A DNA stretch of 64,000 nucleotides, from contig LR990061.1 of NCBI GenBank assembly GCA_905147135.1, positions 3,076,026 to 3,140,025 on the forward strand, read 5' to 3'. Both the position numbers and the translations under genes were made by a program. Below, piece after piece: positions 1 through 11,509 of this stretch. Within the stretch, counting starts at the first letter, position 1. Each line of letters opens with the position of its first letter. This DNA is from Blastobasis lacticolella. Taxonomy: Eukaryota; Arthropoda; Insecta; Lepidoptera; Blastobasidae. The notes under the pieces are model-generated. The model was not told the origin of the DNA and searched no databases. It saw only the letters and a list, made by a program, of their open reading frames with translations.

Positions 1-126
1 ACATAGAAAACCCAGACCCGTAACAGAAATAAAAATTCATTATTTAAATTTCTGCCCGGCCGGGAATCGAACCCGGGACCTCTTGCGTGGTTAGCTGGCA
101 TGTTGACCACTGAACCACCCAGACCG
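1..126 (-). mobile_element. tRNA-derived SINE (family S1), partial at window edge
   Basis: Read on the minus strand, a tRNA-like head with a B-box-like GGTTCGATTCCC core is followed by a fixed body that contains the ACGGGTCTGGGT element. The same unit recurs at 10,640, 25,687, 28,371, 43,325 and 48,205, and in the opposite orientation at 23,370. It is a SINE and not a functional tRNA: the head runs straight into the repeat body. The 3' part lies beyond the window. Confidence 0.8.
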
Positions 127-660
127 ATTATTCGTATTCAGCTAAAGTCGTATTGCAGCAGTAATGAGCAGTTTTAATCACGATCTTTTCTCTCACCATA
201 AGAGCATTCAACTAATAGATGTAACTCAGAAAAAAACATAAAACACTTTTCGAAATTGGTGGATACATACATGGGGTAGTACTTACCCTATAACCCATCC
301 TCTTGATTCACCCTGCATGAAAATCCGTACAGTAGTTTCTAAGTTTATCTCGAACAGACAGACAGAAGGACTTCGTTTAAATGTAGTGATCGTTTTATAT
401 TGCTAATGCTGGTAGTACTACCGCCCGCCCGGTCTGCACGATTTTTCTCGGGGATACATGTTTTAAACACATAAACCTTTCTTAATGAATTACTCTGTTT
501 ATTAATACATTCTTTGTTTAACAAAATAATTAAAAACGAATGCGGTGTACAAATTAGGTAATAAATTACATTAATATATTGGTGAAAACCGCAAGAAAAT
601 CCGTTCAGCAGTTATTGAGTTTATCGCGAACAGGTAGACAGACGCGGATAATTTGTAGTG
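127..660. other. Non-coding part of copy A, repeat-derived
   Basis: Nothing here has convincing coding character. At 145-235 it carries a short degenerate stretch resembling the middle of the S2 SINE. The rest matches copy B, which has an extra LINE tail inserted at the place corresponding to about 523. Confidence 0.5.
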
Positions 661-754
661 ATACTTACCTACGTCATTGACAGGAACCTTGAACGAACCC
701 ATCACAACAATTCCTAGAAAAGGCATCAACTTGTCTTACAACTCTTCGTAGCAA

Positions 755-905
755 TTTCTCTTTCTTGCAATCAATGCTTGCATTGTTGTATTCCGGTTTG
801 AAGGATAAGGTAGCCAGAGCAATTACAGGCACGTGGCATTTTAGCCCTAGTGACAACGCACCTGTCCGCGCCTCTGCATTTTTGTTGCCTGCAACCTAAA
901 TGCAA
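755..905 (-). repeat. LINE 3'-tail-like interspersed repeat
   Basis: On the minus strand this reads as the same sequence found at 24,650-24,845 (plus strand), 29,515-29,655 (copy B) and 47,955-48,180 (minus strand), around a shared core meaning 'ccggaacacaac...gcaagcattgttgcttgg'. Several copies continue into a fixed end with GGCGGTGGT...CAGGCGGACTC. Four copies in 64 kb with only this end in common fits the 3' end of a 5'-truncating retroelement. The family is unnamed here. Confidence 0.6.
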
Positions 906-924
906 CAGTTAAAACTTACCATCC

Positions 925-1090
925 AAGGCCTCGAGTCCGCTATTTGGCCCAATCGAATTGTAATTGGATCGCAATCGCAGCGCAATTGCAGTTGACGCGT
1001 TTTTGGTATTCTGCTACTGTTGCCAATAGCTCGATTGAAGCTGTAAGGTACCTTAGCGGACAACAAAGTAAATTGCGGACTCGAAGGCCC
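925..1090. repeat. Small inverted-repeat element
   Basis: The left arm AAGGCCTCGAGTCCGCTATT (925-944) pairs with a near-complement at about 1,069-1,089 containing GCGGACTCGAAGGCC. The interior is rich in GCAATCGCAG-like words. The same element is in copy B at about 29,680-29,850. It looks like a MITE-like fold-back. No target duplication was identified. Confidence 0.5.
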
Positions 1091-1189
1091 GTCTGTTAGT
1101 TTATCCTTGCGTGCGTAGTATATAAAACATATCAACGCAGTATATATGCACCTGTCGTTTTTCTGACCTGACATCGAATGGTGGATGTC

Positions 1190-3700
1190 TTACTTAGATA
1201 GAAAAGACATCAACGCGGTCCCTACATATTATAAAACAAAGCTACGTGAAGGATGTTTTTAGAGACAGACAATTTTAAATAGAAGTAAAACAAAGAAAAA
1301 TGTATTTAGTGTCAGTAAAACTAGTTTTATTGGAAAGACAATTCTATGACATTTATGTTTGAATATGATTTCGATGATGTGGCCCTCGTGCGTTATTAAC
1401 TTTATCATTCAACCAAAACTGACCTTTATCGCCGAACAAAATATTGTATGGGTGATCTAATGTGTGAATTTAAGTATTTAGAGGATAATAATTTAGGTGG
1501 CCTAGTATTCTATAGAAGGATAAGGAAAAAAATAGGGCCCATCAGTTAAATATAAATTGCTATTTATTCAGGAAAGGAGAAGCATATTTAAACTACAGAT
1601 AGACCAAAATTAGATAAGTTATTTATATAGGATAGACCATCATATCAAATAAAGTTACATGGACAATATCACAATGTATTCTGAACTTATTAAAACGTAT
1701 CAAAATACATCAACATTTAGGCAAATAAATCGATTACAATAGGCACCAAAGCAATACAATGCAAGTTTATACTTAATTCTGTGTCTGGTCTGGAGCAAAA
1801 AGTTCCTCCCAGTCTCCGCCTGGACTTATACAGGCTAGCCTCTGGACAAATAATGAAACCATGTTTAAGACTGCTACTCAGCAGCATCATAAAATAGGTC
1901 TTTCTTAGATTAGACGAAAAACATAAAACTGTTTTTTCTAACAAATTAAATTGTAACTTAATCGGCAACGATTACAACACACTGTATCACAACAACACGA
2001 ATAAATCAATTATTGTCATTCATGATATGACACATGAAAAGCGAGTGACGTTATGTCACACTTCAAATTATTGTCAAATTACAGTACAATTTTATTATTT
2101 CATATAGGCTGTCATCTGGCGTGGAGTTCTAATGCAATTGAAAAGAGTTTGCAATGTTTAGGATACTTACTAGATCATTCAACTACATACAGGTTGCTCC
2201 TGAGTGAAAAATTTAAAATATCTCAGTAAATACTGGACTGATTGTTATGATAGTTTGCAGTTTTGTATTAAATACCCTACTCTACTAGTAGTATTCAGCT
2301 TTGTCCAGAGCGTAAGGACATGTATACTATATACCTGTATCTAGCCATAACTATCATTTCTATTCTCATTTCCAGTGTCCTAAACGCCTAGGCAAAAAAA
2401 GTCATAGACAAAAAACTCAGAATCGCCAGCAACGAAATGAATAAAAATGGGTTTACTATATTAAAATAATTATATTTAAAAAAATCAGCCGCGTAACCCA
2501 TGTAATATATTCTCATACAGTATTAGAATCAAAACTACATTGATTTTTCTTGATTTTTCTACCGATTTGATTAATTCTTTTTTGATCGCTATAATATTGG
2601 GATCCTTAAACTCAAAGGAAAAAAGGGTATGTACTACCCTAGGTGTTGTGTAGGGTGTGGGGGGAAGTAGGCTACTTTACCCCTATCTATCCTTTTTTTT
2701 TCATTCTTACAAATAATTCCTGTATGATAACCAACAAAACAAAATAAAAATTTTTCAAATCTGTCCAGCCGTTTTCGAGTTATACCGAGATTATGGAAGA
2801 ACAATTGATTTCTTGTATGGAGATTATAAAAAATATCTAGTATTCCACATCGATTTTGCAATATATGTTTGATGTACATTTCATATATGACATTTCTGGC
2901 GACTCTAGCTTTTTTTAGCCAAGACCTATACTGATAAATAGATGAAGTGTAAATTTAATGTATTGCAATGTTTTCAAAACTCTTAATCATTATTATTAAT
3001 CTTATTACATAATTTTAAACATAACTTACTAATATAAAGTAGGTACATAACCGACTAGAGAGTACACATCTTTCAAGAATTTCATACATTTCTTTCGGAA
3101 ATGTTTAGATATGTTATATTGTGATATTAATTATTATTAATTATGCTAGTTTTGAAATATAGCTACCTTTAAATAACAATTTCACATAGACCATAATGCC
3201 ATATAATATAACACGTGCGAGTCCAGAGTGGGTCGCTAGTCTTACATATAAAAGACATCAACGCGGGCCTAGCGCTCTTTGTCATGAGAGGGCGGTACAA
3301 ATCGTACAATAGTTGTTATTGTATCTCTTCTCTCGGCGCCACGACAGACGATTTTTCAGTGTCGAGTATAAATGTAACATATAGGCATGACCATAAAGTT
3401 GAAAATCGAATGTTAAACTATAATAGTATTCAAATAACGCAGTATTTTTTGCAAGCCAGATAACTTTGCTCGAGCATGACGCAGAAACTTAAAACAAGCC
3501 AATATGAACAACCAAAGACTCCACTTTATTCTCGGAGTACCTACATATGGAAATAAATAAAGAAATATTCAAAATGGACGTTTCGGTTAAAGCTCCCTTT
3601 AAGTGCGCGTCGCGACAAGAATTTTATTCTAGACAGCTATGATACGAACTCGGCGATGTAGGTTAGATTTTCAGGAATATCTATCATCTACGTCTCGGTA
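1190..3700. other. AT-rich non-coding stretch of copy A
   Basis: Only short, interrupted frames are present. The sequence is almost identical to 29,930-32,690. Within copy B a 260-bp repeat (31,914-32,181) interrupts the equivalent of about 3,150. No promoter, tRNA or splice-supported exon was recognised. Confidence 0.5.
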
Positions 3701-3714
3701 AATCATCAGGTAAG

Positions 3715-3805
3715 ATGTATGCAACAGAACGGGGGACCCCCGCGCAGCACGCGAGGGCCCAGAGTCCGCTTTCCTGCTATTCTTGGCCCACCTCGCTCGA
3801 CTTCT
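3715..3805 (-). mobile_element. RTE-type LINE 3' tail fragment
   Basis: On the minus strand the fragment reads through a motif of the type GTGGGCCAAGAA...AAAGCGGACTCTGGGCCCTCGCG. This matches the LINE tails at 9,385-9,515 and 21,735-21,858 (GCGGACCCCGGGCCCTC). It is duplicated in copy B at 32,705-32,795. Confidence 0.6.
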
Positions 3806-4396
3806 ATATACTAGCGTATAAATCAATGTTCATCACCATCGTGTTCGTGTTATCAATCTGTTGTTGGTTGTATCCTGATAAGTGAATAAAGATTTATATT
3901 TATAGATTTATTATTATCCGAGCTGTCAATTCCATATTCTATCAGGATCCGCTTTCCTGCTCTATTATATGTAAATTTTAATATATACGACATTTACAAA
4001 TAAAATAAAATGCTGGCTGCCTCCTTCCACCGCCAACCCATAGGGATAGCCAATTAGCCATCCAGCGTGGGAATGCAGCGAGTCTTATGGTCACCATACC
4101 CATCAATGAAAGCGATACGACCGCCTGTTGTTTTCTCTGTTACCGTTACCATTATGTACCGACTGTATCCTTTGTTTATGCAATAAAGTGTTAATTCATT
4201 AATTCGTTCAATCTGGGTAACATAGATATGATGTGTTTTGTATTTGCCACTCAATAAATGGATTACCAAAGTAACAGGTCGTCTTATTTCTACGCCTATA
4301 CTATAGTACATACCTATGTTCTTGTAAAGGAAGCATTACAACATAAATTCTACTAAACATAAAAGAAAAATCCCATTAGATGTGAATACGTACAAG

Positions 4397-4638
4397 CATC
4401 ATCATCATCATCATCACAGCCCATGACAGTCCACTGCAGGACTTATGGCCTCTCCCACAAAAGGGGAGGCTATTGCCTTAATCTCCACGCTTGGCATGCG
4501 GGTTAGCGGGAAACGCTGCTGCCCATTTTCCATCCTACGGAGACTCTGAACCTTTTGCCTCTAAATATTAGTCGCCATGTACGACACCCCCAAGTGTAAA
4601 GGGTTGGTGCTATTCTACTCTGCCGGACACCACACGGC
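4397..4638 (-). mobile_element. Short interspersed element, family Z
   Basis: A roughly 240-bp unit, bounded on one side by a (CAT)n run and CACAGCCCATGACAGTCCAC and on the other by CCGGACACCACACGG. The (ATG)n run is the 3' end, so this copy lies on the minus strand. About a dozen copies are scattered through the window on both strands. The tandem GAT/ATG tail is typical of elements mobilised by RTE-type LINE machinery. Confidence 0.75.
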
Positions 4639-4832
4639 TTACAAGCATACTAATAACAAGATAATTGAATTTGGTCCTCACTTTTGCTTCTACGAAGACT
4701 GATCCCAGTGGCACGATTGTACACATTCATAACATCCCCAAAGCTTTTGATAGCTATAGTCAATGGTGACATAGCTGTACTAACACATGCACTATGTGAT
4801 GTTTGCTTCAGAAAATTCATTATTTTGTATAC

Positions 4833-5082
4833 CGTCATCGGAGCCCATAACAGTCCACTGCAGGAATTAGGCCTCTCCCACGAAAAGGGGAGGTTATTGC
4901 CATAATCTCAACGCTTGGCACGCAAGTTTGAGATCGCAGTGTTGTAAATATAACAATAAAAAACGTCGCTCCCCATTTTCCAGTCTACGGAGGATCTTTT
5001 AACTCGAAAACATTAGTTGCCTTGTACGACACTCACGAGTGTAAGGGGTTGGTGCTAAACTACTCTGCTGGACACCACACGG
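4833..5082 (-). mobile_element. Family Z element, second copy in block A
   Basis: Same unit as at 4,397-4,638, starting at CGGAGCCCATAACAGTCCAC and ending at GGACACCACACGG. It is more diverged and lacks the (CAT)n tail. Its duplicate is at 33,739-33,988. Confidence 0.7.
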
Positions 5083-5104
5083 ACATTTTATACATCAACA
5101 TATT

Positions 5105-5455
5105 TTGTCTAGCCCGCAACGATGGTAAAAGACCCTACAGGATGACACTCTTCACGCCCTGGAAGATCGGTCCGCCCCTGGCCTGGGATGCTACGAGCAT
5201 CGACACCCTTGCGCTGTCACACCTTCCAGTTACCGCGTGTCCGCGGTTCTGCTTCAGATGAAAAGGCCAAGCAGTAACAGCAATCTTAGTAACGACAAAG
5301 TAAATATTGTATGTTCCAGGCGTAGAAACCCTCCTCATATCGGGAGCTGGCTGGTCGACCTCACCAATACTTGGATCAAAGGATTAGGCTCGCCATTAAG
5401 CGGGGTACCGCGGCCAGCCTTCTGGGAACGTATCCGATTTCTGTGGCTCTAGGTC
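5105..5455 (+). pseudogene. Broken LINE C-terminal coding fragment
   Basis: The frame reads [18 protein letters not shown], then [17 protein letters not shown], and after a disrupted middle AIKRGTAASLLGTYP. This is the conserved C-terminal region of the LINE-like protein also present at 15,517-15,885 (minus strand: WDATCVDTLAPSH, GVETLGPWGP, QRISIAIQRGNAASFLGT). Here it is broken by stops and at least one frameshift between the two halves, so it is a dead remnant. Copy B carries the same broken version at 33,995-34,347 with a further 15-base loss. The exact clade is uncertain. Confidence 0.7.
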
Positions 5456-5759
5456 ACTTTTTACAAGACTGCGCGACGCAGCGGAGGGACATGTGTTTAT
5501 TAGGCTATGTATACAGGGTGTAAAAAGACCGCATTAATTGAAACCTCATATTCTTTCCATGAAACTGAACAACTTTCCCCAAGAAACACCCGCGGAAACT
5601 CATAGTTTAGGCAGAAATCGAGATTGTTTTAAAAAAAAAAGTTGTATATTTTAACAAAAAAATATCAAGTATCTATAACTACATCGTTCACAATTAATTT
5701 AGATACTGAAAGTTCAAATTTAAGTTGAAATAAATGCAATTTAAGTAAAAGCGCGCAAT

Positions 5760-5865
5760 GTTAAGCGTGCAGACCGGCCGGCCGCACGACGTCAGTGGCC
5801 ACTGGTCACGTGGGCGAGCGAGAGGCGTGCGCCGGACGATGAACATTGCGCGTCGCAATTTATTT
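5760..5865. other. GC-rich, CpG-dense island in AT-rich DNA
   Basis: About 100 bases with many CpG and GGCCGGCC/CACGTG words stand out against the surrounding AT-rich DNA. The island is preserved in copy B (about 34,615-34,705). Near-identical sequences with CATGAAACTGAACAACTTTC complementarity lie on both sides (about 5,555 and 5,925), so the island sits between imperfect inverted flanks. A promoter or the centre of an inverted-repeat element are both possible. No transcript evidence can be given. Confidence 0.4.
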
Positions 5866-6344
5866 TTTTATTTTAGGTAGCGAAATTATGAAGTCATTTC
5901 CTCGGGTATGTTTCTTGGGGAAAGTTGTTCAGTTTCATGGGTAGAATATGACGTTTCAATTAATGCTAGCGGTCTTTTTACAACCTGTATATGTAAGTTT
6001 GTTCCTTTGTGGCATTGTGAACGAAGCCGCCCTTTTCTAAAAAATAAAAAAATAAACGTCGATACCAACTATTTATTTATTTAACAGTTTATTGTACATA
6101 ATATAACAAATACAGAAAGTACAGATATACTATATTATGTGGGGTATCGACAAACTATATCATGTTTAGGTTTCTCTTACCATTTTTTATTTATAATTAA
6201 AGTTAAGGACTGTTTGTTCGTGTTGTATAGATAGATCCAGAAATGATGGCCCAAGAATTGAAGTAGGTATTGCCTTTAATTAGCTCCACAATATAGTAAA
6301 TTAAATAACATGTACTGCAATTAATTTGACGTAAATATAAAAAG

Positions 6345-6490
6345 ACGATGTTCGCTCGGTGGCTGATTGATGGGTATGTGCCGCGGCCGTCTCACCCCGC
6401 GCATCTCTCCCCGCGGTGGCCCTGAGGTCCCGCGGTCCGCGGGCCCCTGCCGCCCGCGCCTCATGCCCGTCTCTCGCGCTCCAACAGATT
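6345..6490. other. Second GC-rich island of copy A
   Basis: A CpG-dense stretch (CCGCGGCCG, CCCGCGGTGG, GCCCGCGCC) bounded sharply by AT-rich DNA. It is repeated in copy B at about 35,195-35,330. Minus-strand reading gives an Arg/Gly/Ala-rich frame that could simply follow from the base composition. It may be a fragment of a GC-rich retroelement 5' end or a host exon. No splice signals decide the matter. Confidence 0.35.
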
Positions 6491-6574
6491 AACGATATAA
6501 AGCTAGTTACCAACCTTTCCCACTTTTTATACTTACACTTTCATTGTACCTATCATAAATATAAAAAGCGAAAA

Positions 6575-6770
6575 ATAAAACAGTAGTAGGTAGATACAAA
6601 AACTAAAAACCTCGATTGCTATTAAAAATATGAAAAGTTATAAACGAATTATGTATGTGAATAGGTGTATAAAGTACAAACATTGGTTTAATTTAAACTT
6701 TAAGCGTTGTAACTTTAATTTTTTTAATAGCAGTCGTAGTTTAAATTTTTTGTACTACTTCTTTATTTGA
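6575..6770. repeat. Fold-back element F (copy in block A)
   Basis: The left arm, with CTCGATTGCTATTAAAAAT, pairs imperfectly with the right arm containing TTTTTAATAGCAGTCG. Related palindromic units occur at 11,745-11,940, 13,800-14,045 (rearranged) and 35,445-35,605. The 11.7-kb copy is the most regular. Confidence 0.6.
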
Positions 6771-8420
6771 TCTAGTTTAGTATCTAGGCAAGTTTAATTT
6801 TTTCAGCTATATTGTCACCACCATCAGGTTATCACCACGAATATGATTATTTTTACCTCGACCTTATTGTTACCCGACCGACCCGTGTAGTGATTAACCA
6901 CGAAAGTTAATCCATCCGCCTGTAAACACGCTTTTTCTTTTAAAATAATTATTACCATGCATTCGATTCATACCTTGTCTAAATATAACACGGTACGTAA
7001 TGCGCTTATTAGATTTGACTAAATTCAGAAGCAAAAAGTGTGAGAGCAAATTAAAGTGGATTGTGTCGCTCATAGAATAAGGTCTATTTTTGTATCACTT
7101 ATTTACGGTTATTTGGTTACGAGTCGTTCAGCTTTTCAAAGGCCGTGATACAAAATTGACCATGTGAACGGCATATCGAACGGCCCAAAGCAGCCCCGAG
7201 CAGAAGGTCCACTGGAAACAATGCGCCATTTCCGTCACGCACACATTGACGTTACGTTTACAGGCATTCTCAAGCACATTCAAGCAGTGCTCGGTCGCGA
7301 TTGTTAACGCGAGAATTTGTTGTAGTGTAAATTGAACATTATTTAATGAAACGATATTATTATTGATAAAATTAAAGTACTTTTACGTAACTAAGATTAT
7401 TTGATATCATACAAGCAACGCACGCAGAGTCCAAGAACTGAGGAGTGACCATTTCACACGTTGAGGAGGTCTTCCTCTAGACTAGTTGAACAGTTTCAGG
7501 CACCACGTGTCAGTTTTTAACAGAATAAGAAACCGTAATGGCCACCTTAACGGTTTTTAGTCGGAAATGCCTGTCTAGTCTAATATAAAAAAAATCGTTG
7601 ACCACCTTCCTTCTCCACCATCAGATCAACTGACTAATACCATAATATTGCATTTTCAATTCAATTGATTACCGGGAAGTGGGTCAAATCCCAGATCAGG
7701 GAAAGATTCTAATACACTTGACCACAATCTGAACAGCTTGGGAAGCAATTATGATCACATTATGGCAAGGATTAGATATTGGTTTTTTGCAAGGGACATG
7801 TTATTGTATACGAACTTTAAAATTCTATTAGATCTATTAAATGCTCTCTTCATAATTCAGAATAAATACAGTAGCAACCCTAGTGAGTTGGCAAGTTTTG
7901 ATAATAATTTTCGATGACGACGGGAGTGGACCTTCTGTTAGTTTTCTATTTTGTTCTACAGGAGTGTGGCAATTATTTTAATACATTCGAAAAGAGAACC
8001 CCGTCCTTCTTTTGCTTTTGAAGTCGATTTCAACAAAACGTTGGACCCGATATGAAACAAAAAACTTTGTAAGAAATTATTTGGTATGGAGATAAGTAGA
8101 CAAAATTGTTGTAGACTATGCTGTCCCTATGAGTAATAACAATGTAAGCTCTGATATTATTGTAGACGTATACAATATAGGGGAGAGGTGGCAAGAAAGT
8201 GGCACGTGTTGAAAAGGTAAAGTCAAATAATCGGTAAAGTAAGAAACTAGAGGAGAAGAAGAGAGATTTTTGCTCTTTGCCAAAACCGAAGCACTACCAT
8301 TCGGTTCAAAACGTCACACTCCTGTTATAATAAATATGGATGGCTCTTTTTACCACCTCTTTACTATATCGTGGCATCCACGATAATATCACCACGTTAA
8401 AAATTATAACTGGTGTAGGA
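6771..8420 (+). repeat. Core repeat segment, also present inverted and in pieces
   Basis: This non-coding sequence is found in copy B (35,606-37,310), inverted at 15,960-17,690, and in fragments at 11,940-12,545, 26,935-27,150 and 25,085-25,270. Recognisable landmarks are TACCCGACCGACCCGTGTAG, CATTGACGTTACGTTTACAG, and a stretch around 8,000 reading TTTTGAAGTCGATTTCAACA. No protein is encoded. Compared with copies B and C, copy A lacks about 70 bases near 8,100. Confidence 0.7.
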
Positions 8421-9330
8421 TTAAAAGGATGTAGACTGTGTAAAAAATAGGCCATAAAGCGTAACAACAATATCCTGTACTTTTGCTGTCAAATACACTT
8501 TCCAAAAATATTAAAATCTAGTGAATGTACTTTATGGACAGCCTGTGATATCAGTATCCCGTGCATAGTCCACCTGCTTCAGTCATGACTGCCTAGTACA
8601 ATAGAAGATATGGCGCAGACGCGAAATCAAGCTGTGACTTTTTTGCCTACTAATGTTTATTGTGTTTTCGCCATTAGGTGCGAACAATGTGTTGAAGGCA
8701 AAAAAAAACGAAGAAATTAAAGTAGAAACAAACACTGAAATGTCTTGTTTTGTTCCGGACTGCTCACGACCTGCTTGTGGTAATAATTTTATTAACCAGA
8801 AACTTGAGGTATTGATCGTAGCGACCTTTAGATTGAATTTTAAAACTCATGAAACGGTAGGTAGTAAAGACTTAAAGGCAAAAATCCTATATCCTATCTG
8901 TAACTGGTAAAATCGTATTCTTCGGTTAATTGGCCTGATTATGAACTTGAGTGATCTATCTCTAGAGATGCGGTCTTTCGTTTTCAAAATGTCATTATCG
9001 ACATTGAAAAAGAAAAAGTCCGATTGTCATTTTCTCGCTAACTATTCCACGCACGAAAAAAATTATTGTACCTATCGTTTTAATACGTTTAGCACTCCAT
9101 CCAGTTCACGGCTTTATACATATATTATGATACACCCTGTATAGTATCAGCTTATTTATAAATTATTTTATTAATGTAGGTATTGCTGTTCAAGACGGTG
9201 CAGTGTCAGTGGGATATTACTGGGCCCACTGAAACCAGCGTTGTGGTTCGCGGCAAGCGACCACGATTTTTTGTTAAAATTTTATGCATTACCGTGTCCT
9301 CGCCTCCTGTGCAATAAATGTTTTCTTTTT
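8421..9330. other. Right-hand part of copy A, non-coding
   Basis: The stretch is shared with copy B up to 38,250. The frame at 8,653-8,910 is not preserved in B (small indels break it), so it is unlikely to be a gene. Near 9,180-9,330 a segment ending in CAATAAATGTTTTC resembles a retroelement 3' UTR that precedes the LINE tail. Confidence 0.5.
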
Positions 9331-9369
9331 TTCTTAGTTTAATGAGCTATAAGTTTGGATTTTTTTTAT

Positions 9370-9515
9370 ATGCGTGCCAACGAGCTCACTACCAAGGATG
9401 GCGAAGACCGAGCGAAGTGGGCCAGGAAAAGTAGCAAGGCGGACCCCGGGCCCTCATGTACCGCGCAGGAGCGCAACCGAGACATAACGTCAAGATGATG
9501 ATGATGATGATGATG
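9370..9515 (+). mobile_element. RTE-type LINE 3' tail with (ATG)n
   Basis: The frame reads AEDR-type residues followed by KWARKSSKADPGPS and RNRDIT, then ends in a run of ATG repeats. It is nearly the same as 21,735-21,858. This tail is also what the S2 SINEs end in. Copy B stops matching copy A within it, at GGCGAAGACCG. Confidence 0.7.
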
Positions 9516-9760
9516 AGTTTTGATTTTTATTCATTTCATTTAATTTGTGTGTAATATTTCTATTATCTTGTAGAGTATGACAGAAAAGCAGGGGAGCGTG
9601 ACTTACAATCATGTTCCCCTGAGCCATATTCCATTTTATCGCTTTTTGTATGTTCTCGTGCTTTTTCCCTCGCTTTTGTCATGTTCCTATTTATATTTGT
9701 ATTTTCTGTCTTTTTAATGTTGTGATGTTCACAGATTTCGGCTAAAGTTTAAAGTAAACT
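9516..9760 (+). repeat. Element sequence shared with 21,860-22,030
   Basis: Sequence after the (ATG)n run, from AATTTGTGTGTAATATTTC to TTTTCTGTCTTTTTAATGTT, aligns with the stretch after the LINE tail at 21.86 kb. The two loci therefore share both sides of the tail: a longer element contains it. No coding frame. Confidence 0.5.
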
Positions 9761-9999
9761 CACTAAATAATGGTTAATGGGTAACACTATTGTTACTATA
9801 TTACCTGTAATGTTTGTAGGAATATCGATATTTTCTTTGTATTGCGCACTGTGCGCAGGTGAGTGAGGGTTTTGCATTTGCTACTCAATAAATGAATTAC
9901 CAAAGTAACTGGTCGTCTTATTTCTAAGCCTATACTATAGTACATACCTATTTTCTTCTAATGTTAGTAAAAAATCAATAAATTTGTCTTTTTTTCTCG

Positions 10000-10600
10000 G
10001 TACTCAACGACCCAGCTGTTCCTGATTACTTGAAATGCAAATTTCAGTATCTCAGCGACACCCATGAGCGCAACCTAAACCTACCAATTCACCGCACAGG
10101 TTTCCTTGCAAATTCTTTCTCATTAACAGCAACGCGTCTCTGGAATTACATCCCGGTGGATATAAGACTATCTTCTAATAAATATGCTTTTAAAAAAGCA
10201 GTCCGGGAACATTTTTTAAATAATTTTTAAAATCTACCTATCAAACTTTTTGTTGTTCGTTTATCATTCACTTTATGTTTGGTGGAAAAACAATTTTTCA
10301 CACGTTGTGTTATCTTTATTTGTTTTCTCTTTACTTTCTTTATCTTCTGATATTTTCTGTTACTGTCAGCGTTGGTTTGTAAATATATGTCAAATTTGCT
10401 TATTCTTAAGTACCTACTTAGAGTAAATGAGTTCACCAATATATACATATTTACAATATATTTTTGTTAATAATCCTGCACCGCCCTGTAATTTTACTTA
10501 CTATCAACTCTCCGGTTGACTGGTAGAGAGAGCTATGAAGCTTTAAGTCCCCCATTGTATGTAATAGTGCATGAAGTTTAAAAAAATAAAAAAATAAATA
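10000..10600 (+). mobile_element. Non-LTR retrotransposon 3' end (CR1/Jockey-like)
   Basis: An open frame to 10,230 includes the words SFSLTATRLWNYIPVDIR and FKKAVREHFLNNF, followed by a stop. This is the conserved tail of CR1/Jockey-group reverse transcriptases (S-x-RLWN-x-LP...FK). The upstream RT domain is absent, as usual for 5'-truncated insertions. The following 350 bases up to an A-rich stretch at about 10,575-10,605 are its 3' UTR. Confidence 0.7.
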
Positions 10601-10639
10601 CTACCAAAGCTAAAAGAAAAAACCCCATTATAAATAATA

Positions 10640-10895
10640 ATCAAATAAATAAATAATCGTGGACAAATTCACACGGCGCCATCTAGCCCCAAAGTAAGCA
10701 AAGCTTGTGTTATGGGTACTAGATAACTGATAAACTACTTATATACTTTTAAATACATACTTATTATACATATAACACCCAGACCCGTAACAGAAATTAA
10801 AATTCATCATTTAAATTTCTGCCCGGCCGGGAAACGAACCCGTGGCCTCTTGCGTGGCAGACCGGCATGTTGACCACTGAACCACTCAGGTCGTC
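10640..10895 (-). mobile_element. tRNA-derived SINE, family S1, near full length
   Basis: On the minus strand: a tRNA-like head (GACCTGAGTGGTTCAGTGGT), a body with ACGGGTCTGGGTG, then the 3' part GGGGCTAGATGGCGCCGTGT and an AT-rich TTATTTATTT tail. The length is about 250 bp. Its B box is altered here (GGTTCGTTTCCC). Confidence 0.85.
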
Positions 10896-10970
10896 ATCCT
10901 TTAAATGTAAATATGTACACGCATACCTATGCTTGCACATATTGCAATCATGCAATACCATGCTAAGCAT

Positions 10971-11225
10971 GGCGTATGGTGTTCAGCAGAGTAGAATAGC
11001 ACCGACCCCTTACACTTGTGGGTGTCGTAAAAGACGACTAATGTTTTCGAGATAGAAGTTCTGGAGTTTTCGTAGGCTGGCAAATGGGCAGCAGCGTTTT
11101 CCATTGTTATATTAAGATTCGATCTCCAACCCGCCTGCCAAGCGTGGAGATTATGGCAATAACCTGCCCTCTTATGGGAGAGACCCTAAGTTCTGCAGTG
11201 GACTGTTTTGGGCTGCGATGATACC
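10971..11225 (+). mobile_element. Family Z element
   Basis: Plus-strand copy running from GTGTTCAGCAGAGTAGAATA to GACTGTTTTGGGCTGCGATG. Same unit as 4,397-4,638, here with a nearly lost (GAT)n tail. Confidence 0.75.
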
Positions 11226-11509
11226 TATAACAAAATTGAAATTGTTAATCGCTTTTGCATCTACGGAGACTGAACCCAGTGACACGAGTGTTACGCATTA
11301 ATAATATCCCCAAAGGGTTTGTTTTGATAGCTATAGTAAATGGTGGTTTCCAAATAATTATACAGATGTTCACTATATAGACCTGAGAGATAGATATGAG
11401 AAAACGTGGTAATGGTTTATAGATTCTATGTACTGATTCTATTTATCTATTACGTACTGTTTGTTTCCCTAGGAAAATCAAATAAAGTAAATAAAATACC
11501 GATATCAAA

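Larger units (their letters stand above)
1..9408 (+). repeat. Large duplicated block, copy A
   Basis: This block matches 28,500-38,321 in the same orientation almost end to end. The match starts at the first base of the window, so the left boundary may lie outside. It ends near 9,408, inside a LINE tail, where copy B switches into a truncated SINE. By eye the copies are roughly 95% or more alike, apart from indels and insertions found only in B (29,043-29,339 and 31,914-32,181). No intact gene is seen inside. It carries SINEs, LINE remnants, two GC-rich islands and a fold-back element. It could be a true segmental duplication or two haplotypes assembled side by side. Confidence 0.9.

Noticed and set aside
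8653..8910. 85-codon frame in copy A as a small gene
   Set aside because: The corresponding sequence in copy B (37,570-37,850) carries frame-breaking indels, so it is not maintained.
9488..9515. (ATG)n / (GAT)n runs as independent microsatellites or CRISPR-like repeats
   Set aside because: They are always at the ends of LINE tails or family Z elements and vary in length, as expected of retroelement tails. No spacer-repeat structure exists.
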